Shown: positions 8,775 through 16,399 of the stretch, one piece after another
Layout: every line of letters starts with the position of its first letter
Numbering within the stretch: position 1 is the first letter of the stretch
Assembly: GCF_900458815.1 (NCBI RefSeq)
Contig: NZ_UHDZ01000001.1
Span: 1,860,001 to 1,924,000 of the forward strand
From: Staphylococcus saccharolyticus
Lineage (GTDB): Bacteria; Bacillota; Bacilli; Staphylococcales; Staphylococcaceae
Direction of reading: 5' to 3'
Length of the DNA: 64,000 nucleotides
The notes under the pieces: model-generated
What the model was told of the DNA's origin: nothing
Databases searched by the model: none
The model's input: only the letters and a program-made list of their open reading frames with translations
Program-made: the position numbers and the translations under genes

Positions 8775-9059
8775 ATGGATAACCTTACTAAAGAACAAAA
8801 ATATACAATTGCAAAATTTTATAAACTTTATATGGAAAGATCTAATGCTGGTCAGTCTGAAGAAGATGCAAATCATTTTAAAGATTCAGTAACAGCACAA
8901 GATGATTACTTTTGTGATAGAAAATATGAAGATTTTATTCATAACTGCAAAGTTCTAATCAATGAGGGATATTTAGAAGGTGATATTGAAGATAATAAAA
9001 TCTTTAATATCAAAGTTACGACGAAAGCATTTACTGAGATTGAGCGAAGCTTTGGTTAA
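8775..9059 (+). CDS. Small hypothetical protein (94 aa)
   Basis: Starts MDNLTKEQKYTIAKFYKLYM; ATG 8775 chosen over an upstream in-frame codon because TTGGAGGGGA precedes it. Helical N-terminal half and a beta-hairpin tail (KIFNIKVTTKAFTEIE) look like a small winged-helix fold, but I do not recognise it. Follows the PGA hydrolase by 100 bp. Confidence 0.6.
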   Translation: MDNLTKEQKYTIAKFYKLYMERSNAGQSEEDANHFKDSVTAQDDYFCDRKYEDFIHNCKVLINEGYLEGDIEDNKIFNIKVTTKAFTEIERSFG

Positions 9060-9093
9060 TATATTAAATAAAGTTAGGTATCATTCTATGTAA

Positions 9094-9300
9094 GATTGGA
9101 ACATTAGTAATCATTCCAAACAGCAATTTCTTGTTCAAAGAAATCATAACGACATTTCAATTGTTGAACCACTTGAAAATGACACATTTAAGATACTTGT
9201 CGAAATCAATATTTCTGATGAGAATAAAATGAATGTATATGATAATACCTTATATGTTTTTATTAAAAATTTAGAAATAAGCATTTTTGGTAGGAATTAA
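9094..9300 (+). pseudogene. Possible gene remnant without a start
   Basis: An open frame of 68 residues with plausible protein-like sequence (HNDISIVEPLENDTFKILVE) but no start codon or ribosome site at its 5' end. Reads as the leftover of a longer gene. Not recognised. Confidence 0.35.
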
Positions 9301-9424
9301 ATTGAGCGTTTTGATATAGGGAAAATTTAATTTTGAAAAGTTGTCAATTTATATTAACAAAAGTTTAACAATCATAATATTATTTTTAGATAAGTTAAAT
9401 AGCTATAAATATACTTTTGTGGTA

Positions 9425-9531
9425 CCCTATACGTGTTGCACTCTGTGAGTGTTTAACATTACTTCTTGTTGTCGCCGTGCAGACTTTAATTTTTCGTCAT
9501 TATTAAAGTAACTGCACAGGCGATTTTTTTA
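9425..9531 (+). ncRNA. Candidate small structured RNA ending in a long hairpin
   Basis: A hairpin spans 9472-9523: TCGCC/GGCGA, TGCAG/CTGCA and ACTTTAAT/ATTAAAGT stack in order with only small bulges, followed by seven T. Just upstream is CACTCTGTGAGTG, a second small hairpin. No coding frame fits. It could be an independent sRNA or a leader/attenuator of the lipoprotein gene, whose ATG is 70 bp further on. Confidence 0.45.
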
Positions 9532-9600
9532 TTTTTAAAGACAAGTAACTATTAATATTATAAAATATATATAAAGAAAACATAAAAAATGGAGGGCGTT

Positions 9601-10176
9601 ATGAAAAAAGTTTTATATTTATTTATATGTAGCTTTTTAATTTTAACTGCTTGTAGTAACCATAATGACTCATCAAAAGACAACCACAAGAAGAATACAG
9701 AATCAACTTCACACCATAAGAAAACTCATAAACAATCAAAAGATAAGAATAAAACAATAAAGAATGAAAAAGATAGTGCTAAGAAAAAGAATACTCTTAA
9801 TCAATTAGATTCAAACGATAATTCTGATCGTGTAAGTGGAGAAAAAGTACAACAGAATATTAAAAACAATCCAGCAAATAACAAGCAAAACACTGAACAA
9901 CAAAGTTATAATCAAAGCATTGGATACACACAATCTTCTAATAACGAAAAGCATCAACAAACGAGTCAAGAACAGAATGGTAATATAAAATTCCCCATGA
10001 ATAGTGAAATTCCAAATCAATATATAACTGGAGATGTAGCAAAAGCATTAGATAAAAAAACGAAAATAGAACAACAAGCATCTAAAGATAATGAAAAGGG
10101 GATAATCAGTGACGCAGAAAGTATACGAAGGCAAAAAGAAGCTTCTCAGATATTTAATAATGCAATTGAACAATAA
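9601..10176 (+). CDS. Asn/Gln/Lys-rich lipoprotein
   Basis: 191 residues from ATG 9601 (GGAGGGCGTT directly upstream). Lipoprotein signal KKVLYLFICSFLILTACSN with lipobox LTAC, then a long disordered hydrophilic segment rich in K, N, Q, S and a short charged C-terminal helix (ISDAESIRRQKEASQIF). Unknown function; anchored to the outer membrane leaflet by lipidation by Lgt, encoded at 42867. A paralogue lies at 11407 beyond the cold-shock and PSM genes. Confidence 0.75.
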   Translation: MKKVLYLFICSFLILTACSNHNDSSKDNHKKNTESTSHHKKTHKQSKDKNKTIKNEKDSAKKKNTLNQLDSNDNSDRVSGEKVQQNIKNNPANNKQNTEQQSYNQSIGYTQSSNNEKHQQTSQEQNGNIKFPMNSEIPNQYITGDVAKALDKKTKIEQQASKDNEKGIISDAESIRRQKEASQIFNNAIEQ

Positions 10177-10199
10177 TTGGACCACAAAACTGATAACAA

Positions 10200-10223
10200 A
10201 AAAGCCCTTTTTTGAGGGTTTTT
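10200..10223. terminator. Bidirectional terminator between lipoprotein and csp
   Basis: AAAAG-CCC / GGG-TTTTT stem with T runs on both strands, placed between two convergent genes. Confidence 0.65.
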
Positions 10224-10255
10224 GCTAATTATTACATTTTAACAACGTTTGCAGC

Positions 10256-10432
10256 TTATTCGCCACGTTCACCTTCGACAATTTCGAATTCAACGCTTTG
10301 GCCTTCTTCTAAAGATTTGTATCCATCTTCAGCAATTGCTGAGAAATGTACGAATACATCTCCGCCATTTTCTCTTTCGATAAATCCAAAACCTTTTTCT
10401 GCATTAAACCATTTAACTGTACCGTTATTCAT
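10256..10432 (-). CDS. cspB: Cold-shock protein, CspB-like, truncated by a nonsense codon
   Basis: Single-stranded nucleic-acid-binding OB-fold protein with intact RNP1 (KGFGFIE) and RNP2 (VFVHFSAI). It begins [17 protein letters not shown] at ATG 10432 after CGGAGG. Staphylococcal CspB ends RGEQAANVVK; here the codon after RGE is TAA, and the frame then continues AANVVKM to the ancestral stop at 10232-10234. The product is therefore 58 residues, eight short, lacking the last beta strand residues. A CAA-to-TAA transition explains it. The long leader (10433 to about 10600) is typical of cold-shock genes. Confidence 0.85.
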   Translation of the reverse strand: MNNGTVKWFNAEKGFGFIERENGGDVFVHFSAIAEDGYKSLEEGQSVEFEIVEGERGE

Positions 10433-10864
10433 ATAGAATACCTCCGTGTGCGTTTGCACTAAATATTTGTAACAAATCCATTAATCAAAAGAGAATATTC
10501 TATAAAAATAATTCCACAATCAACTTCACGTACTTTATTACTTAAACTTCACTATACTCTTATTTTCATAAATGTAAAGGAACTTCTATAATTTTTAAAA
10601 ATATATACTACTAATTTAACTTAAATTATTTTAAAATATACGCTTTTAAAGTTTTTCTTCTCCAAAACAAAGATTTATCTTATAATATGTCATATTTTTT
10701 CACAAGACATGTTATTAATTAAACGATTAGGAAGAATATTCTCGTATTATTTTAAATTTTATAACGCTACGGAACTTAATATTTTAATTTACGCAATGAT
10801 AGACTGCAATCCAATTAAATTATGTACCATATAACCATAATCAATTTAATTGGAGGTGCTTTTC
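10433..10864. other. csp leader and PSM promoter region
   Basis: 432 bp without a further gene. Left part is the presumed untranslated leader of csp on the minus strand; right part carries the promoter and GGAGGTG ribosome site (10852-10858) of the first PSM-like gene. Confidence 0.55.
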
Positions 10865-10936
10865 ATGTTCATCTTTGATTTACTAAAAAAAGGCGTACAA
10901 TTCTTTAAAGATGTTTTCAAAACAGACGACAAATAA
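10865..10936 (+). CDS. Phenol-soluble-modulin-like peptide 1 (23 aa)
   Basis: Encodes MFIFDLLKKGVQ followed by FFKDVFKTDDK. It is a 23-residue amphipathic helix with N-terminal formyl-Met-type hydrophobic start and alternating Lys, as in alpha-type PSMs, the agr-regulated surfactant/cytolytic peptides of staphylococci. Perfect GGAGGTG ribosome site 6 nt upstream and its own terminator at 10944. No leader peptide, consistent with PSM export by the Pmt ABC transporter. Much shorter than usual gene-calling cut-offs. Confidence 0.85.
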   Translation: MFIFDLLKKGVQFFKDVFKTDDK

Positions 10937-10943
10937 TAACGTT

Positions 10944-10970
10944 ACCCTTCCTTAGTGAAGGGTGTTTTAT
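10944..10970 (+). terminator. Terminator of PSM-like gene 1
   Basis: ACCCTTC (10944-10950) pairs with GAAGGGT (10957-10963), then GTTTTAT. Confidence 0.85.
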
Positions 10971-11077
10971 AAAATTTAATTCTTATTAAACTTATAAGTC
11001 ATACAAAATAAATATATTATATCAAAAATATTATAACAGAAATGAATTCCAAGTTATTTGTTTTACAATTTAAAATA

Positions 11078-11144
11078 ACACTTAAGAATATTTTTTAATT
11101 ACTTTAGAACTAGCAACCCAAATACTTTGATTCAATACTATAAT
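11078..11144 (+). promoter_or_regulatory. AgrA-like direct repeat and promoter of PSM-like gene 2
   Basis: ACACTTAAG (11078-11086) and TTACTTTAG (11099-11107) form an imperfect direct repeat with a 21-bp period, the geometry of AgrA sites (ACAGTTAAG-type half-sites with 12-bp spacer). A TATAAT -10 is at 11139-11144 with no good -35, as at activator-dependent agr promoters. Confidence 0.5.
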
Positions 11145-11175
11145 TTAATTAACAAATACATAGGAGGTGAGACAC

Positions 11176-11247
11176 ATGTTCATCATCAACTTAATCAAAA
11201 AAGTAATCGCATTCGTAAAAGGTTTATTCGGTAACAACGAAAAATAA
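11176..11247 (+). CDS. PSM-epsilon-like peptide (23 aa)
   Basis: Encodes MFIINLIKKVIAF and then VKGLFGNNEK. This closely resembles the S. epidermidis PSM-epsilon as I remember it (MFIINLVKKVISFIKGLFGN...). Amphipathic helix with Lys8-Lys9 and Lys16 on one face. TAGGAGGTGA ribosome site 5 nt upstream, dedicated terminator downstream, and an AgrA-like repeat in the promoter. Tandem with, but separately transcribed from, PSM-like gene 1. Confidence 0.92.
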   Translation: MFIINLIKKVIAFVKGLFGNNEK

Positions 11248-11262
11248 TTTATTCTCTACTAC

Positions 11263-11290
11263 CCCCTCTCTTTAAGAAGAGGGGATTTTT
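11263..11290 (+). terminator. Terminator of PSM-like gene 2
   Basis: CCCCTCT (11263-11269) pairs with AGAGGGG (11278-11284), then ATTTTTAT. Confidence 0.88.
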
Positions 11291-11406
11291 ATGTCTACAA
11301 TAGTATTGTAAAACTTAAAATTTAATTTTTACAACGTTTAAAAATTATAAATACATATTTGGAGTAAATTGAAGTTACTAAAGATTTTATTGGAAAAAAA
11401 TTTGTA

Positions 11407-11892
11407 GTGAAAAAGTTATTTATGATTCTATTATCTAGTTTTTTAATTTTAGGAGCATATGGTCATAACCACGAATCTGATAAAGACAATTCTAAGTCAG
11501 AATCTAAAAGCTCCCATAAAAAGAATTCAAATGGTGATAAAAAAGTTAATAATGCTAAAGATAAAATAAAAGATAGTCAATTAAGTCATAAGAAAGATAA
11601 GTCTGCTTCTAAACAAAATTCAAATAGTAATTTTCAATTAACTCAAAATAATTCAAACTCAACGCAATACACTAATAATAATTCAAATAATGGTTATCAA
11701 AACTCAAATAAAAATCAATACAACTCCGCGAATCAACAACAAAAACAATATAATCAACAACAGTATCGTCCTCAACCTAAACAGACAAATCAATATATAA
11801 ACGATAATCAACCAAATACAAACCCCAATGCTCAAAATAATAACGCCCAACAACAGAACGGAACCTATAACAATCAACAAAGAGGTGATTAA
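11407..11892 (+). CDS. Asn/Gln-rich secreted protein, lipobox cysteine lost
   Basis: 161 residues and paralogous to the 9601 lipoprotein: both have the signal SSFLIL/CSFLIL, then a histidine pair and a low-complexity K/N/Q/S tail. The lipobox here reads LGAYG where LGACG is expected: codon TAT in place of TGT. Start is GTG with no convincing ribosome site (TTGGAAAAAA). Loss of the lipidated Cys and weak translation signals suggest early decay, although a secreted or signal-anchored form could still be made. Confidence 0.6.
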   Translation: MKKLFMILLSSFLILGAYGHNHESDKDNSKSESKSSHKKNSNGDKKVNNAKDKIKDSQLSHKKDKSASKQNSNSNFQLTQNNSNSTQYTNNNSNNGYQNSNKNQYNSANQQQKQYNQQQYRPQPKQTNQYINDNQPNTNPNAQNNNAQQQNGTYNNQQRGD

Positions 11893-11899
11893 ATTATAA

Positions 11900-11940
11900 A
11901 AAATGCGTGCTAATAATTAGTTTTAGTACGCATTTTACTA
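11900..11940 (+). terminator. Terminator, possibly bidirectional
   Basis: AAAATGCGTGCTAA pairs with TTAGTACGCATTTT (11900-11913 / 11923-11936, one wobble pair) between convergent genes. Confidence 0.85.
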
Positions 11941-11965
11941 TGTTATCAATTTATTTGAATTGAAG

Positions 11966-12402
11966 TCATTCTATGGGAATTAACATATCACAAAAATTAT
12001 TGATTCTCTCCCCTTCCTTGTAACGCTCAATGATAGGATGATTAATCATATGTAGTTGAGTTTTATCTAAAATATTATTTAAATCTCGGAAAAATTTTGA
12101 AACCGCTTCTTCTGTATGTGGAATTGAAAAGACAGCACACTTTCCACCATGGAATTTTCGAAAATTAATATTCTCATCTTTAACTATGTCATCAATTCTT
12201 AGCATAACATCATATCTGCAATGTTTGGGTATAACAGTTTGAGGATCATCTAAATCCACTTCTAACACCCCATATTTTTCGACATAACTCCAATAATGAT
12301 TCTCTCCTCATCGTTTCAAATGTTTCTTCATTACCATGGTTACCTGTATATCTCATATAAACGACGTAACATCCTTCTAATTCTTCTATATTTAAAGTCC
12401 AT
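11966..12402 (-). pseudogene. GyrI-like (AraC effector-binding) domain protein, two frameshifts
   Basis: A GyrI-like small-molecule-binding domain spread over three frames. From ATG 12402 (AGGAGGGGACAAA upstream) the frame is lost within five codons. The true N-terminus appears in the next frame as LNIEELEGCYVVYMRYTGN and continues to TFETMRR. A second shift near 12300 leads to ENHYWSYVEKYGVLEVDLDD and the C-terminal half, ending FCDMLIPIE. Each shift is explained by one extra base (T in a T run near 12391; G near 12302). The GTG at 12268 opens only the C-terminal fragment. Confidence 0.7.
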
Positions 12403-12472
12403 TTTGTCCCCTCCTAATGAAACAGTAACCTGAGTTAAAATATTTCTCAATGCACATTTTAAAAAATAAAAA

Positions 12473-12509
12473 CATCCCAAAAATTAAATTTCATTCTAGT
12501 TTTGGGATG
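12473..12509 (-). terminator. Terminator of the CDF transporter
   Basis: CATCCCAAAA (12473-12482) pairs with TTTTGGGATG (12500-12509); on the minus strand it is followed by TTTTTATTTTTT. Confidence 0.88.
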
Positions 12510-12550
12510 GATATCATGTAACTTTATTCTAGTAATTATGCTTATATCAT

Positions 12551-13498
12551 TTATTCCTCTTCTTGGATTTGTTTAAAGTAATCTTCTTGTAGATGATTGA
12601 GATTAATATTTTCAATTTGAAGTGTCACGTGTTCTAAACCATATTTTTCTTTTAGTAAATCTGAAACTTTATTAATTGTCGCATAGGGTGATCTAATATA
12701 TTCATCGCTTAGCACAACATGTGCACTTAAAGAACTTTGATTTGTTGTAACGCTCCATAGATGAAACTCATGAATATCTATTACCCCTTCAATATTTTTC
12801 ATATCAGTCATAATTTCATCAGTATCAAAGCGATCAGGAATTCTCTCCATTAAAACTTTTGAAGCATTTTTAATTATTTTGTAGCCACCTCTTAAAATAA
12901 TTACTGAAATAACTATACTAATTATCGGGTCAATGATGTTCCATTCTGTAAGACGTATAAGCACAAAAGCGACTATAATACCTAAAGAATTTAATAAGTC
13001 TCCAATGAAATGCCACAACGCACTTTGAATGTTGATATTATTTTCCTTTTTCAGAGACACCATCAAAATAATAGTTAATAAAATATTGGTAATCAGTCCA
13101 ATGATAGCAATAATTATCATTATGCCACTTTCTATTGATCTAGGATGAATAATTCTCATAATCCCCTCATACATAATTCCTAATGAGATGACAATTAATG
13201 CTAAACCATTGAGAAACGCTACTATAATTTCGAGTCGTAAGAAGCCATAGGTATAATTTTTAGTCGGTGGTTTACTTGAAAAGTAAATGGCTACCATTGA
13301 TAACCCTAAAGCTAGTACATCACTTAACATATGAAATGAATCAGAAAGTAGCGCAAGTGAATTTGAAATTATTCCGCCAGTAAATTCTATAATTGTAAAA
13401 ATAATAGTTATCATCAATGATAACCAGAGCGTCACTTTAGAACTACTTTGAAACTTTCTATGTTCAATATGATGAAAATAATCTGGTTTATTTTCCAT
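12551..13498 (-). CDS. Cation diffusion facilitator, CzcD/ZitB-like zinc exporter
   Basis: 315 residues with six transmembrane helices and a cytoplasmic C-terminal metallochaperone-like domain (from about residue 215). Metal site A is visible as the DSFHMLSD and HFIGD helices (HxxxD pattern typical of Zn/Cd exporters). Proton antiport of Zn, Cd or Co. Here the usual partner repressor (CzrA) is absent from the immediate neighbourhood. Start ATG 13498 after GGAGGATTAAG. Confidence 0.85.
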   Translation of the reverse strand: MENKPDYFHHIEHRKFQSSSKVTLWLSLMITIIFTIIEFTGGIISNSLALLSDSFHMLSDVLALGLSMVAIYFSSKPPTKNYTYGFLRLEIIVAFLNGLALIVISLGIMYEGIMRIIHPRSIESGIMIIIAIIGLITNILLTIILMVSLKKENNINIQSALWHFIGDLLNSLGIIVAFVLIRLTEWNIIDPIISIVISVIILRGGYKIIKNASKVLMERIPDRFDTDEIMTDMKNIEGVIDIHEFHLWSVTTNQSSLSAHVVLSDEYIRSPYATINKVSDLLKEKYGLEHVTLQIENINLNHLQEDYFKQIQEEE

Positions 13499-13676
13499 CT
13501 TAATCCTCCATTAACATAATCTACTAAATATAATTTTTTAATTTTAATTTATTATACCCTTTGTCGACTGTTATTAACTAAAGTTTCGTACGATTTTAAG
13601 TAAAGTCAAAATATTGAATTTATATTTATCAAGTATGTATTTGTAAAATTTAAAAAAGCCAATCTATACTATCAAA

Positions 13677-13703
13677 AGTTCAAATAATTTATACTTTTGA
13701 ACT
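13677..13703. promoter_or_regulatory. Inverted repeat upstream of the YagU-like gene
   Basis: AGTTCAAA (13677-13684) and TTTGAACT (13696-13703) form an 8-bp palindrome with an 11-bp gap, about 105 bp upstream of the next start. Candidate operator; regulator unknown. Confidence 0.35.
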
Positions 13704-13808
13704 CGAAAAAAGTAATATAATTAGATTGAAATATAATGCTTTATTTTAATTAACAACGCCATTGTGACGTTTTAATAAAATTACATGCAAATAAAGGAGA
13801 AATGTAGC

Positions 13809-14312
13809 ATGAAAACCAAGACAAATCAAAGTTGGATTAAGCTTCTTTGGGCAGGAATCATAGCAGGACTCTTGTCAGGGATAGTTAAATTGGGTTGGGA
13901 AGTCATGTTTCCACCGAGAACACCTGTAAGAGACGCAACTAACCCACCACAACAACTTCTTCAACTTTTGGGGGTGCCATCAGACGTAACTCATCTAACA
14001 TACAGTTTTTCTGAACATGCACTGCCATGGATTAGTTTTATCGTCCATTATAGCTTTTCAGCAGTTATCGCTATTATTTATATTTTGTTAGCCAAAAAAT
14101 ATACTAAAATTACACTTGGCTATGGTGCCTTATTTGGTATTATCATTTGGATAGCTTTCCACCTGATAATTATGCCTATCATGCAGGTTGTACCAAGTCC
14201 ATTTGAGCAACCATTTGCCGAGCATATCTCTGAATTATTCGGACACATTGTTTGGATGATGGTTATAGAAATGGTTCGAAGATATTTTTATCAACCAGAT
14301 GTAAAATATTAA
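13809..14312 (+). CDS. YagU/DUF1440-family membrane protein
   Basis: 167 residues from ATG 13809, chosen because AAAGGAG lies 9 nt upstream; an in-frame ATG 24 bp earlier lacks a site. Pattern: TM1 (about 12-30), a proline-rich extracytoplasmic loop (MFPPRTPVRDATNPPQQ), then three more helices. This matches the YagU family, described as an inner-membrane protein linked to acid resistance in E. coli. Actual function in staphylococci unknown. Confidence 0.75.
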   Translation: MKTKTNQSWIKLLWAGIIAGLLSGIVKLGWEVMFPPRTPVRDATNPPQQLLQLLGVPSDVTHLTYSFSEHALPWISFIVHYSFSAVIAIIYILLAKKYTKITLGYGALFGIIIWIAFHLIIMPIMQVVPSPFEQPFAEHISELFGHIVWMMVIEMVRRYFYQPDVKY

Positions 14313-14345
14313 TCTTTACAGACTTATAATCATAAAATTTTTTTA

Positions 14346-14558
14346 GGGAGTGAGACAGAATTCATATTGAATTCGTTGTCTCATCCCGGCAACGAACCCC
14401 AACTTGCTTTGTCTGTTGAATTTATGGATAAACTTCTCTTTGTTAGGGTCCAAGACTATAGTTGAAAAAAGCTTGATATAAACGCATTTTCAATTCAGTC
14501 ATCGACTGCCAATATTCGAAAAAACACCTGAACAATGACTGATGTCTCAGACTTTTTT
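14346..14558 (+). repeat. Degenerate staphylococcal intergenic repeat / terminator element
   Basis: Begins GGGAGTGAGACAGAATTC and ends GATGTCTCAGACTTTTTT, with internal CATCCCGGCAACGAACCCC. This layout (outer TGAGACA/TGTCTCA arms plus CCC-rich core) resembles a repeat family scattered between genes in staphylococci. The right end with its T run can terminate the YagU-like gene. 14559-14826 holds nothing further that I can identify. Confidence 0.5.
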
Positions 14559-14826
14559 ATGTAAATTTAGATACCTCCACATCGTTTTACTAATATATAA
14601 AATTACATAGACATAGTAGCTATCAGAGAACTTTTCAAAGATACTTTAATAATGTATGAAAGTTATGATATTGTTGTCGTTTTTACATTTAAATTGTATA
14701 CTAGTTTTTGCGTTAAATAACGAATTACACTAAATTCATGAAACTTAGATTTGTTAACATTCAAAGTTAGTTAAAATAAAAATTGATGATTAACATTTAT
14801 GTAGAAAGGAAGAGCACGAAGTCTTT

Positions 14827-15021
14827 ATGTTATTTGTAATTATAGCTCTTTTCATAATAGGGATCGGATTATATATCTTTAGTTTCTTCTTAGCTCAAAA
14901 TGAAGGTCTATCCTATAAAACCCACTGTAGAAATATTTCAGCAGTCTTTATTTCCCTTGGGATATTGTCATTAATGGGCTATCTTGTTCATTATATCTCA
15001 GCACACTATTTAGGTATATGA
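14827..15021 (+). CDS. Small membrane protein (64 aa)
   Basis: Two transmembrane helices (2-24 and 37-58) joined by a short loop with ETHC-type polar residues (YKTHCRN). The nearest ribosome-like site, AAGGAAG, is about 15 nt upstream, so the start is uncertain. Not recognised. Confidence 0.5.
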   Translation: MLFVIIALFIIGIGLYIFSFFLAQNEGLSYKTHCRNISAVFISLGILSLMGYLVHYISAHYLGI

Positions 15022-15282
15022 TTGTGATTTATATAGTGTAAATCTTTTCACACCAAGTCTAATAGACGAATAAATTTATTAAAATAAATGATTGGTTAAG
15101 TTTCAAACAAGATTGAACTTTTTTAATGATCTACAAATATACTCCATATATTTTAGAAGGTAGTACAAAATATTAAATCATATAATTTGCAGTAAAATAA
15201 AAATTTTATATAGTAGTATACACTCCAATAGTATGATTATAATATGAATATACCATTTTATATTATGGCTAAAGGAGCAGAT

Positions 15283-15735
15283 ATGATAAAAAATATACCT
15301 AAAAAAAGATTAACAATGAGAGAAATATGGTCAGAATGTGAATATTTAAATTCATTAAATAAAGAAGAGAAAAATCAATATAAAAGCTTAACTATAGATA
15401 AGAAACGTGAAATTTTAAAATATTTTAAAACAACTAAAAATCATAATGATGTATCAAAAGATAATAAATTAAATTCCTTTTTCAAAAAACGTGGTATAGA
15501 ACATCCTTCCATTACTTTAATTAATGCAACAGATAAAAATAGGGTTGATGTTTTTGTAAATAAACTAGGTAATATGACTGGAATGCTTTCTATGAATTTG
15601 GAGAAGCAAATGAATTATAATTATCACATGTCCCAATTAAATCAAAACTTCATTAACACTGCATTGTTGAATAAAATTATTAATCAAAATGATGAAATAA
15701 TTGAATTGCTAAAAATTATAGAAAATAAAGAATAA
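15283..15735 (+). CDS. Hypothetical AT-rich protein (150 aa)
   Basis: Start ATG 15283 has AAAGGAG 5 nt upstream and is preferred to an in-frame ATG at 15244. The product is lysine/asparagine-rich and helical, with a C-terminal coiled-coil-like NKIINQNDEIIELLKIIENK. Very low GC, like the toxin remnants to its right, suggesting horizontal acquisition. Followed by a strong terminator. Not recognised. Confidence 0.6.
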   Translation: MIKNIPKKRLTMREIWSECEYLNSLNKEEKNQYKSLTIDKKREILKYFKTTKNHNDVSKDNKLNSFFKKRGIEHPSITLINATDKNRVDVFVNKLGNMTGMLSMNLEKQMNYNYHMSQLNQNFINTALLNKIINQNDEIIELLKIIENKE

Positions 15736-15801
15736 TTTTCTATATCTTAAATTATATGTAAAACAGTTTAATCATTAAATATACTAAGCATAATTCTAAA
15801 A

Positions 15802-15842
15802 AAACAGTAAGATGTTCCCTAATATAAATCATCTTACTGTTT
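15802..15842 (+). terminator. Strong terminator
   Basis: 13-bp perfect stem AAACAGTAAGATG / CATCTTACTGTTT at 15802-15814 / 15830-15842, then ATTATATT. 15843-16215 has no intact gene; a short minus-strand tail reading EEVLSFEDISWAEL then stop near 15883-15930 may be a protein remnant. Confidence 0.85.
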
Positions 15843-16215
15843 ATTATATTCAATACATAATATAGTAGATATTTAGTTCCTAGAGTTCAGCCCAGCTTAT
15901 GTCTTCGAATGACAACACTTCTTCATAATTTTATATATAATCACTACTCATCTAAATGTAATTTTATACTACTATAATTTAAAAATTAAGACATCTTTTT
16001 ATAATTCTAATTTTCTATAATAAAGAGCTCATTAATCATTTATCTAGTATAATAAATTCAACAAAAAATTTTTATTTTTTAAAAAAGGGCAATTCAATTA
16101 GAAATATTATTAAACAATTAAAATTGAAAATTAACTTTCTCTTTTTGAACGTTCATAGTTATCTACTATGTATTTTAAACTTAAAATTATTTGGAGTCTT
16201 AGTAAAAAACCACTA

Positions 16216-16374
16216 TTATGCAATATTAAATAATATTATTCTTTTTTCTTGCTCAGCATAGTATTTTTCTTCTTTCTCTTTCTTTTTATCATATTCCATT
16301 TTTAAATAGACTCCACCAATTATTAATATTATACTTATAAATATAATCAATATCTAGAATACTTTTTTATTCAA
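16216..16374 (-). pseudogene. Remnant of a small single-TM protein (DUF1433-like)
   Basis: TTG 16374 after AAAGGAGT reads LNKKVF, then TAG, then in the same frame an anchor (ILIIFISIILIIGGVYL) and a charged region KMEYDKKKEKEEKYYAEQEKRI, stopping at 16216. This layout is that of the DUF1433 proteins often clustered beside staphylococcal T7SS toxin loci. Both the early stop and the missing C-terminal domain make it a remnant. Family assignment from memory, moderate. Confidence 0.45.
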
Positions 16375-16399
16375 AAAATTACTCCTTTGATGTAAAATT

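Noticed and set aside
14340..14560. Possible insertion-sequence end
   Set aside because: Matching outer arms exist but there is no transposase frame and no target duplication.
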